Shown piece after piece: positions 54,915 to 64,000 of a stretch of DNA of 64,000 nucleotides (its first letter is position 1; every line of letters starts with the position of its first letter). The stretch is from Mesaphorura yosii. Lineage: Eukaryota > Arthropoda > Collembola > Poduromorpha > Tullbergiidae. Made by a program: the position numbers and the translations under genes. Location: positions 1-64,000 of the forward strand of contig WIXG01000300.1 in the NCBI GenBank assembly GCA_009869945.1. The letters are read 5' to 3'. Below the pieces are notes generated by a model. It ran no database searches. It was not told where the DNA came from and worked only from the letters and a program-made list of their open reading frames with translations.

Positions 54915-55782
54915 TAATGGCATAATTTAATGCTAGAAGCGTTTTTAGCACATTTGTAGGAATTTCAGGAGCCATGACGTCGACGTCAAATGCTTGGTAT
55001 TTTGCGTGGCGTGGCCCGGCATACCTGAACAACAATACAAAGCGAGCCACGCACGCACTGCGCTGTACAACTACTTAATGCCAATTTTTCTTTTCCATTT
55101 GCACTTTAATCTCTAATTCGACGTACGACGCTGAATGCGACGTCATTCCTCACTGTGCTATTCATAAAATCAGAACGCAATGAGTAATGAGAATGAAAGT
55201 GTTTCTTGAGAGAGTCTCGTGAAGTTAATTGAAGTTTACATTAATAATTTATTAAGTAGTCAAATTATAACTGCACAATCAGGCCCTCGTCCTGAATCGA
55301 TTCATCACACAATGCGTGCTAGTGCTGGCTCATGCTACGGCTCGGCTGCGCCGTGCCATGCAACAATGGGAAATCAGGCTTTGGCTTTGCAAAATCAAAC
55401 CGCAATTGCAATGCCAGGCATTGTGTATCGATATCAAACTCTCTCCTGCGATTGCAATTGCAGCATTGGACTGTATCTTGATTTCAAAGACCTCATTAAC
55501 AGCAAGACGAAATGTCTTACAATTATCATTGTGCTACGCCAATCACATGCCAATCTGATCAGACTATCAATGCAGTCACTGCTACACTGCATGACGCGAG
55601 TCAAGGGCTGAGAATGAGTTCAGTAAAATGGTTTCAACAATATTTATTTAACGAACTCAAGCATAATTGATTTAAATTAAGTAAACACGAAAATACGATA
55701 ACAAGTTTGATGTCCGATTTGTGATTTTAATCAACCTTACAAATATCTTATTGCGTTTTGGCTATCGAAAGGAATTAGTATG

Positions 55783-57584
55783 TCATAATTCCAGATTCGG
55801 TCTTATAACACTCAGCTGGAAGGACCAAAACCATTTTTCGCTATGATCTCGAGTGCAATGCACAAGCACCTTCCCAAAGAAATGGTGGCTGACCTCCTTT
55901 ACAGTCCCGTACAAGAATCCACTTGTTTCGAATACGTAGTATTTGTTTCTTGTGTCCAAGTGTACCGGAGTGCCCACTCGGAGGCGATTAAAGTGAGGAT
56001 GCGAAATAAGATCGTGAAATGATTCAGATGCCCAAAAATATCCCATTTTTGTCTCCTCCGTGTTGATTGTAAGCCAGCAAACTTTGAATTTCTTCTCGAC
56101 GAGTCCATGCACTACATAGTACAGACTGCCATCGTTGGATCCTGATTTTTTCGCGAAGACGAATGGGGCTAGTCGATTTGATGACTCGGACGCTAGAAGT
56201 TCAGGTTCTAATTCGTCGCCAAAATGAATCTGCGGCACTGGAGCCTAATTAATGAAGCAAGTCGAATAGAATACGTAGGAAATTAAGGAAGTACGTAACC
56301 TTTCAAATTACGTGATCCCATTTAATTTTGTACGCGGTTCGTATCACCAATGCATGCACGACGACTAGATTTCTACTCTGGTGAAGCCTTTCTTTTTTGG
56401 TTCTTTCATCAATTGCTCCCGATTTGGACTCGAATGGGTTTGTGTACTTGCTAGGACTACTCTCAACTGCTGCGGTCACTCGCTTATTCAGCTCTCCCAA
56501 AGAAATGAGTTCGTCCTTGGGCCTCATTTGGTACAGGCAGGCACCATTGGCTCGGTTGTATCCAAATTGATTTAACATGCCCAAGACTTGATTTTGTCAG
56601 AATTGAGTCTGATTTCTCATCGGAGCTTCAATCGATGGAATTTTTCCCTAACCACACAACAGTTACGGATTTAGCTTCTGAATGCATGACCTTGTACGGT
56701 CCATCTTGTCTGCCGCCCAATATGTTACGAATATTGAGCCATGTTGATCCTAGGTTGAAGTAACTCTTGACAATTTTGACATTCGACTTCTGGTTAACCG
56801 TGTTGTAGTACATTTTGTAAAGGCCAGTACTGAAGAATCTGACGGTAAACGGGTATTGGCGATCCGTGTGAACATTCCAGCTCTGATCTTGTGTCACATT
56901 ATTGTTCGGCTTCTTTACAGCATTCTTGATTGGTTCCTTGACCACAGTCTTGCTGGTTAGTCTCAGTTTGCCGTATTCGATTGTGAAAGCTCTGTCAACA
57001 TCCGTGACGACTCCGATCCAGCCACAGAATACGATTTGGACCCCGCAAAAAAGAATTGTGACAGGTTGTAGATGGTCGAATGGTACTTCTCTTTTGAAAA
57101 TCTTCTCTGTGTTCACAACTCGAAGTACTGTATCGCGTAATCCATTTGGTCAATGACTTCACCGTAGTGGCCTCTTACATTTGTCACACACTGGCCAAGC
57201 ATGAATTTTCGGTTCATTATCTGAGGTTAACAAGAGCACTGAAATGAATTATCTGACCTAGCTGTAATCTGCGATTAGCGTTTTAGTGCAAAAAATTGAC
57301 AGATACTGCTTCGATAGATCCAAGTCCCGTTTATGAATCTTATGCTTCCATAAAACATGGGTCACGCTTCTTGACGCTCCATTTTGAGAGATCGGAACAT
57401 TGGTTGTATCAGCTTGGGCTTCTTCAATTTCCTGGTCTGTCTTGCCAATGAGTCGGTGGTAATTTTCGTTAAGGCCAACTCGACCAGTTCGAAGCAATTT
57501 TTGAGACTGTCCAGTTTTGTCTTCATACACGGTGTCAATTATGGCCACTGCCTTGCATTCAGTTTCTATGTACTTTGGGTTCAT
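55783..57584 (-). pseudogene. UBE2O: Truncated, frame-broken copy of ubiquitin-conjugating enzyme UBE2O
   Basis: The minus strand carries, in family order, the N-terminal half of UBE2O, a large E2/E3 hybrid enzyme. From ATG at 57584: GRVGLNEN and THVLWKHKIHKRDLDL (like VRVQWYP...LKLEDRS); GHYGEVIDQMDY (like CGTVIDVNID); DHLQPV and GWIGVVTDVD; a block ending KSVTVVWLGK (like ELKVTWITKS); LNQFGYNRANGACLY (like LGCFDHAQRQLGERCLY); VVVHALVIRTAYKIKWD; and FHDLISHPHF followed by GTVKEVSHH. A clean 67 bp GT..AG intron (56311-56245) joins two of these pieces in phase, so it is not a processed retrocopy. The frame breaks between the VIDQMDY and TVLRVV blocks (net one base missing), a TGA plus frame change precedes LNQFGYNR, and the first exon junction does not join cleanly. 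The frame stops at 55783 before the acidic linker, coiled coil and catalytic UBC domain, and no UBC motif follows on this strand to the left. Most likely a partial duplicate that decayed; an expressed decoy form or assembly errors are alternatives. Confidence 0.72.
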
Positions 57585-60343
57585 GATTTAAGGATCCCAG
57601 ATATTGAATTTGGAATTTGACAGCTGATTTGATTTGGACTTGCAAATTGCCAGAATTGAGAATTTATTCATTCAAATTGATTCCGACAGTACAAACTGCC
57701 TTCCACAATAATTTTTTGCACCTTGTTGAGGAGAGACTTGGCAAGATGTCCTATGACAATGGTAACCGAACTGTACTTCGCCATAATTCCCCAACGAGAT
57801 CGTTGAGACTGACTGATCGTTGTGAATATCGATTTTATACACGAACATCACCGCAAATGGAACCACGTCGCCACGACTTGTGACGACTCATTATGCGGTG
57901 CACAGCGGCGTGGCAGAGTGACGTGTTGATGGTGATGACCTTTGCGCACATTCTTTTGTCTTATGTCGTGCCTCGTCAGTCAGTATCGCGTTTAGCATGG
58001 CCTGAGAAAACAATAATAATCAAAAGAGTCACAATTATAATATTGCAACTACGAATACAATCTCTCCATTCATCTCGATCATAATTTCTTGTCTGGCCAG
58101 GCCACGATCATCATCAGCTTTTATTTTCCTTGCTAATCAGTAATCAAAACAAGTAATCGTGTATAGCGTAGCACAGCACTGTGCCGAGAGAAAGTTCCTT
58201 TTATGTATGATAAAATCCAACGATTTGCCTCATAATACGACTGCGACGGCGACGAACCGAGATTCAATTCACGAATTACAATTACAATCGTAATGTTAAT
58301 GCAGTGGTCGGTCCATAAGCCAGCGGCAGCAGCAGCGAGTCATGGCAAATGTTAATGATCGGCTTATGCGAAGAAGCAAAGGAATTCTCAACTGAATCTT
58401 CATTAGTATTATGGCTACGTAGTGCAGAGACGTACGATGTACACGTTGATCTTTGTGAGATTAATTCTTCATCGTCTTCCTGCTGCATATGAATATTTAT
58501 TTACAACTTTTGTCATTTCACGATTTACGGCTTTGGCATCCTTCGCCTTGCTGACTTACTTATGTTTGCGTTTAGGCCGGCTCTTGTGTGGCTTGCGCTG
58601 CGGCGTGGGTCAATTGTTATTATTTCATTGTTGAAGGAAATGCATTGAGGACTTGAGCCGTTTCTTTCTATTATTGTTACCTATTTATTGCATTGTATGA
58701 CATTTGCCGTGTGCGGTGCAGCTTTGCTGTGCAAGCGCTCATCTCGTCTGCGTCTTCGTGCGCTGCCACTGCAATAACAATCATAAAAATTCGAGAGGTT
58801 CTTCTAACATTTTTGTGTGGTCATCTTCAGCATTCTCCGGTTGACTCATTTTTCTTCTCAAGATTTAACATTCGATCATTGCCGCACATGCAATGTACTA
58901 TTATAGCGGGTTCCCTTTTCGATTTTTCTGTTCATGGTCGTCATGAAGTAATCATTCTGTGGTGGTCAACTGAACCTGCAGGCATTTCCAGGCGGACCTC
59001 CAGAGCAAGGCAAAGCAGATTCATTTTTCTCGATCAATTTTGATGATTGCTTTATTATTAAATTATGCAACAGAAACTTGCCTGGGCTTTCGTTAACATC
59101 GTTATCGGTGGAAAACAATTGATGGACGTGTGAGGTAGTTTTGATTGAATAAAAATGAAGCCACTAACAACCAGATCACATTTTGTAATGGACTTGGACT
59201 CCTTGATGAAAAAAATTGACCGAACCATTACCCCGTTTACGAGAACCGTCGACAGTCAATCTTAATCTTGCAGCCCTGTCAGCCAGGGAAAAGGAAAAGG
59301 TCACAGTAGCCGAGCTTGCTGCATCTTCGCGTACCTGCGCATTAATTCAGGTTTGAATACCGTGATGACTGACTTGAATAATCAAATACAACGACGACGA
59401 AGAATGATGATGGTCCGGTGCATTTTATCCGTCCGAAACCACTTTCCTCCACTGCGTATTCACTTATTCAAGTTGGAATTCATGCAAAACAAGAACTCAC
59501 GCATTTTCCTATTATGTTATCACTTATATATGAAATGAATACATCTTGCATAAATTGAATTGGACCAAACCCAACATTCATCCTCCATTCCTGTTTTCTG
59601 CGCTGATTGCTCCATTTTGCTTGGAAGGTGAATAATGAAGTGTACGCGCAATTAAAGGGCTGCTGTTGGGCCGAGTCAAGAAGGACCACAACCGTTGATG
59701 CTGATAATGATGATGTGAGGTGCATTGCTGAAGCTGAGAGATTTCTTAGCAGTTAGCAGAAGAAGAATGAAGATGCGTCCTTTTGAAATGAAAGTGCAAG
59801 TGCAAACAGAAGAAGTGAAGACGCACTCATGCATCTTTAGAAACAAGCTATAGGAAAAACGTAATCAAAAGATGAGTGGACCAACCGCAGTTTTAAATGC
59901 TCTTCTTCAATTTCTGTCAATTCTTTTGTATGCAAGGCTGGATCTTGAGTTAATGTGGCAGCGACTCCAGTCTAGCTGGTCTCTTACTATTTATCACCTC
60001 GGCTCGTCTGGTTGGATGAGAACGTCATTTCAAACTGCAATGAGAAAAGGATTTGATGCAAAGCAAATAACTAGCTAAAAATTAAGAATAATGGATTAGC
60101 ATAGTTAACGTAAATTGAAGTAGAGACTAATCAGAATCATGTAAATTGGACTATTTATACAACTGAGGGTTGACCCTTCTTAAAAATCGCAGGAATCGTC
60201 CTCATTTCATGCTTCCAAAGCTTTTACTCCGTGTTTGTCCAGCTGTCTTGAACCGTGGCCGTGGCGTGCAAGAAAAGAACGATTTCAAGTTACAATTAAA
60301 ACGTCAATCAAAAATCGGTTACTTTCTTAAACTTTGGGACAAG
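57585..60343. other. Intergenic DNA between the UBE2O relic and the membrane-protein gene
   Basis: About 2.8 kb without a supported gene. It must contain the start region of the membrane-protein gene: a TATTTATA-like element lies near 60152 and the frame upstream of 60344 stays open back to about 60170. A 68-codon frame at 59872-60078 has no family match or splice support. Confidence 0.5.
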
Positions 60344-61088
60344 ATGTCTTACCATTACAATGAAATTTCGGCCACAGCTTTGCAGAACGAGATCTTCATC
60401 CTGGGCGTTCTCCAATTGGTAAGTGTAGTGTTACAAATTCGCACATAAATAAATTTAGTTTGTAAATCCTTTAAATGTGAGGGGACATGCGATTGGTAAT
60501 TTCTAATGCAGATACTTGCCTTCTTCTGTATTTTTGGATACATTACTCTTACCACGATGTGTGTCATTGAGATCATGTTCTTCGGTAAATATACAAAAAT
60601 AATTTCTTGCGAATTGACGTTCAGCTTTATTAGACCTAAATTGCGGTTTTCATAATCTTTCAGAGGATGAACCCGAGTCATTTCTACTGTACGCATCCTT
60701 AATTCATACTGGTGAAGCTCTTCTGATCATCATTCTTGGGTTCAACGCAATATTTGCTGCAAAATATGTAAGTAACGCTGTAGTGAATTTCTACTGATCG
60801 AACACCAGGTAATTGACTCCCATTTTGTAGAACACCGTGGACACTGATCGAGGTTGGAACTGGAAGTATTTGGCATACATCACCGTTGCAGTTGCTGCTG
60901 TCGGCGTTGTGATGACCATCATTTCTGGTTACTACATTTTCATAATTCCACCAGCGTGCCGCATCGGATTTCTAATTTGCGTGATATGGCGTATGGATAA
61001 ATTCGTATCGCAATGTGGAAGACTAGCGATACCAACCTACCTTAAGGCAGGACTTGGTTCTCCAGCTCCAGTGGTTCAGAAGTTTTGA
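60344..61088 (+). CDS. Small multi-pass membrane protein, family unknown (four exons)
   Basis: Exons 60344-60418, 60512-60584, 60664-60767 and 60831-61088 join in frame to give 169 residues; the three introns are 63-93 bp with good GT..AG sites (GTAAGT, GTAAAT, GTAAGT donors). Hydrophobic segments lie at about residues 17-48 (long enough for one or two spans), 56-81, 96-120 and possibly 124-138, so it is a three- or four-span membrane protein. The tail after residue 140 is basic and then rich in proline and glycine. There is no cleavable signal peptide. The general layout recalls arthropod tetraspan orphan families, but I see no motif that fixes one. ATG at 60344 has A at -3 (ACAAGATGT) and is chosen as start; an in-frame ATG at 60209 in weak context would add 45 basic residues. 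No AATAAA follows within the next 150 bp, so the 3' end is undefined. Confidence 0.8.
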
Positions 61089-61648
61089 ATTAGCAAATGC
61101 TCTTAGCCAATATTTTAAGTACAATATGTCAGCAATATATTTTAATATCATGAACAATATATTTTAAATAATACACATTTACACATTTTATCGCAAAAAC
61201 GACTTAATTGAAATTACACATGGTTGAGCCGTTGCCGTGCAGTTGAGTCATGACGTGTTCACGACCATTGCATAAGAGTTGAATATTCCTAGTAAGGAAA
61301 TGTAAACACAACACAATTATGGAATGGTGCCCCTGTTGCACGCTGTATTCCACAGTGACACAATTCATTTGCAACTTGCTTTGCATATTGCACGGGATGA
61401 ATATTTTATTGTTGCAGGTGCATCGAAGAATTGAAATGCAAATTATTCATCGTCTCCTTTCATCCTTCAATTGTCATGTCAAATGTTGAGGATTTACGTG
61501 CCTTATGCGAGCAAATGCAAAATGATGGATACGTCGTCCATGTCCATGAATGAGCAAATGTGCATTTATGCAGCAGCAGAGGTGCACGCAACTGATTGAC
61601 ACAGTGAACTCCTGGGGTTAGTCCTACGACGATGCATGCACAGCGCAG

Positions 61649-61663
61649 TGCATGCATGCATGC
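61649..61663. repeat. Short TGCA tandem repeat
   Basis: TGCATGCATGCATGC is nearly four units of the self-complementary tetramer TGCA, with a further GATGCATGCACA 20 bp before it. It is a small microsatellite. Confidence 0.7.
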
Positions 61664-62623
61664 TACATGTTTTGATGGATTCATGATGACAAGGTGTTGG
61701 AGAAATTCCTGAACAAGTGCTAAAATAATTAAAAGTGTAAAGTACTTGACTTGTGAACACTTGCGAGCGACGCGGTGGCATTTAATGCATTAAACTCATA
61801 TGCTTCATGACTTGCGGGGCAATGCAATGCGAGAGGCAAGTCAGTCAAAAAGTCAACAAGAGTGTAAATATTGTGCTAGTTCTTCAGATCTTCAATAATT
61901 GTACAATCTCCCAAAGTGCTTGGCTCCTGTGCTGATTTACACAATGCTGCATCACATGCTGAAAATGAATCAACGAAAACTTAAGGGACAGTTTTTGAAT
62001 TTCCATCAGAAAGTTACAAGTTTTATTCAAGAATTCCATTCTTATTTCCAAGAATCACATCACCGCCTGACAAACTACGTCATTACTTATCCCGACATGA
62101 GAAATAGACAAAAAGTACACAATAATTTTCAATGCTCATAAAAATGTCTACAATTTGTTTCTTAAGGCACTACAACACAGTAGGAAAGGACGGAGTCACA
62201 TTTTTTGCTGCATTTGCCCATGGCCTGGCCGGCCTCGCTGTAGGTCTGCGTGGCTGGACTTCGCCGCACAAAATGGGCTGCTGCTGTTCTCGCTGATTGT
62301 CTGCGAGTTTAATGACATTGTTGAAATGCTTGATTCCTGTTTCACTCCTGTATTGTCTCTGTTCTCTGCAATAATAATGATATGATAATGTCCAGCACAG
62401 ATTCTGCAGAGGGGGCCAAACCACTTCACAATCAACAATCAAGTTTTCAAAATTCTCAACGACATAATTTACCATGTAACATTGCTGTCGTACAATTTAT
62501 TCCTACTGGGTGAGTATTTACGATGAAATTCTATGTACAATTGTATAGTTGAAGTATTAGCCTACGCTAAATACTAAATATCTTATTACTGGTGTACTAG
62601 CTAGTTTACTACTATTCAGGAAT

Positions 62624-63094
62624 TAATTACATAATTAGAATTCAACCCCTCGCGTCACGGCACGAGACGAGGAGGTCTGAATTTCTCTATCTTATTTAAC
62701 TGGCACACTTGGAGAATTCATCAGTTTCATTTTAAATATGCAAGCTGCGGCTGCGGCGTTGCAAATTAAAACAAAATGTCGCTAACACTAACTAGACAAC
62801 TTAATTCTGTACATGCATTTTTGGAATGTACTAGCACAACCAATTCGAGTGAATTCAAGCTTTTCGATAATTACAGCTTGGCGTGTACTTAATTTAATTA
62901 AATAATTAATCTAAGCTAATCTGGTAATTACATCTCGTGTAAGTAACTAATGATATGTAAGGCGATTCTCTTTGTCGTATTGCAGCAATTAATGTATGAG
63001 ATAAAGATAGGCCCCAAGTACGAGTTGCAAGTTGTCGGTAATTAGAAATGCAAGAAGTAAGAAATTGAGGACGAGGCAACGTAAGACGTAATTA
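62624..63094. promoter_or_regulatory. Spread cluster of seven TAATTA sites
   Basis: TAATTA starts at 62624, 62632, 62895, 62903, 62925, 63039 and 63089, where about 0.3-0.4 are expected in 470 bp at this base composition. It may be a homeodomain-bound element; the target gene is unknown and may lie beyond the window. Confidence 0.28.
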
Positions 63095-64000
63095 TACAAA
63101 ATGCAACAATGACAAATGACAAAAGCAAGAAAATAGGCTTAACACAACTACAATTATACTTGATCCAATCACCATCGTCAACGAGCACACAAACTCAGCC
63201 ATTCACGTTCACAATTACGGTTGCAATTTTGGCTTGGCTGCCAAATCATATTTTTGAGTCAAGACAGTTCAACTCAAATTAATTTGATTGGAATTGTTTA
63301 CACTTTGAAAGTTACTCATTATTTCATTGCACAAGCGCACATGCACAAACCGCGCGCTCGCTCTTTCCTGTAATTGGTTGGCTGCTGCGGTGTTACACCT
63401 TCTCATTGTTGTAGCGTGAAATCACGAAGCGTGGCGTGTGATTAGCGTGATGAGCACAATTTTCAGGTTAAAAAGTGGAAAAACTCGGTTTAAGAGCCGC
63501 CTAAATCTCAACGAATCGTGGATTCTCATTTTGCTTACGTAAATAGGAAGACCGGGGTTGCGTGCTGCGTGGAGGCAGACGGATCAAGTTTTTTGCGAGG
63601 TAAATTGTGTTCCTAACTTATGATCATTATAATTTAGCATCGTAGACTACAATATTCCTCCACCCTTTTATATTATACACTCACACATAAAATCTTGAAA
63701 TTATCTTTTCACTTTTTCTTTTTTACAGCTTTTATAACCGCAAGGAAACACCTTTTAATGACTTTTGTACAAAGGGTTGAGACTCCTCCTCCTACGGCTC
63801 TTTCCCTGCGTATTTAGAGTTACATTAGTTTTCACTTAAAATGCGAGTTAAATAATTAATACTTTTTTTGTAATGTACTCATCAGCAGCAGAGCACAGCG
63901 CCCAAAGAAAGTTCAAGAACGGTGAGCCACGAGGGACAATGGACAGGTCACAGAAGATGGACAGAGTGTCCTTATATGCAAAATGCATTGTATCGTTCCT

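Larger units (their letters stand above)
20275..55782. other. 35 kb gene-poor tract
   Basis: No convincing gene, RNA or intact mobile element was recognised. Open frames are numerous but short, mostly under 100 codons, and lack family signatures, consistent codon character or flanking splice sites. CpG dinucleotides are common throughout. Items listed separately inside it are a signal-peptide-like possible exon (23079-23156), an interrupted protein-like stretch (30600-31073), a degenerate direct repeat (39626-39735), an orphan TATA element (52797) and short CpG-rich patches. The tract could be a large intergenic regulatory domain or the intron of a long gene whose small exons I cannot see. 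Confidence 0.55.
61089..64000. other. Non-coding right end of the window
   Basis: About 2.9 kb without a supported gene. It holds a short TGCA repeat (61649-61663) and a spread cluster of TAATTA sites (62624-63094). Short open frames on both strands are not protein-like. Confidence 0.55.

Noticed and set aside
57130-57180. A possible 51 bp intron (GTAAGA...ACAG) in the UBE2O relic
   Set aside because: Splicing it out would remove the block matching the family's CGTVIDV region and it is shorter than every other intron here. A frame break explains the data better.
59125-59145. TGAGGTAGT, the let-7 seed
   Set aside because: Identity stops after ten bases and the rest does not match let-7.

Overview
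The window looks like genomic DNA of an invertebrate animal, most likely an arthropod. A crustacean such as a Daphnia-like branchiopod would fit, but the species is inferred. The genes have several exons, GT..AG introns of roughly 65-110 bp, AATAAA signals close behind several stop codons, and a TATA box in front of one gene. CpG is not visibly depleted, which argues against heavy genome-wide methylation. There are no bacterial operons, no CRISPR array, no recognisable rRNA or tRNA, and no intact transposon or virus-like element that I could see.

Only five loci carry convincing coding signal. At the left end (441-1325) is a three-exon secreted protein that resembles a divergent lipocalin. At 14654-15852 is a six-exon gene for the axonemal inner-arm dynein light chain DNALI1/p28, the most certain call. 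At 19595-20197 is a three-exon single-domain galectin with an altered sugar-binding HxNPR motif. On the minus strand at 57584-55783 lies a broken, E2-domain-less copy of UBE2O that still keeps an intron. At 60344-61088 is a four-exon small multi-pass membrane protein that I cannot place in a family.

The rest, about 90 percent of the window, is long non-coding DNA: 1.3-14.6 kb, 16.0-19.6 kb, a 35 kb gene-poor tract (20.3-55.8 kb), 57.6-60.3 kb and 61.1-64.0 kb. Most short open frames there have no protein-like character. A few places stand out: two dense clusters of TAATTA homeodomain-type sites (12.7-12.9 kb and 62.6-63.1 kb), an orphan strong TATA element near 52.8 kb, a degenerate direct repeat near 39.6 kb, and a protein-like but interrupted stretch near 30.6-31.1 kb.

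The genes have unrelated roles (secreted carrier, cilium motor, lectin, ubiquitin-enzyme relic, membrane protein), so I see no pathway or cluster logic linking them. I did not find a clearly novel system. The best leads are the UBE2O relic, the altered galectin and the TAATTA clusters.
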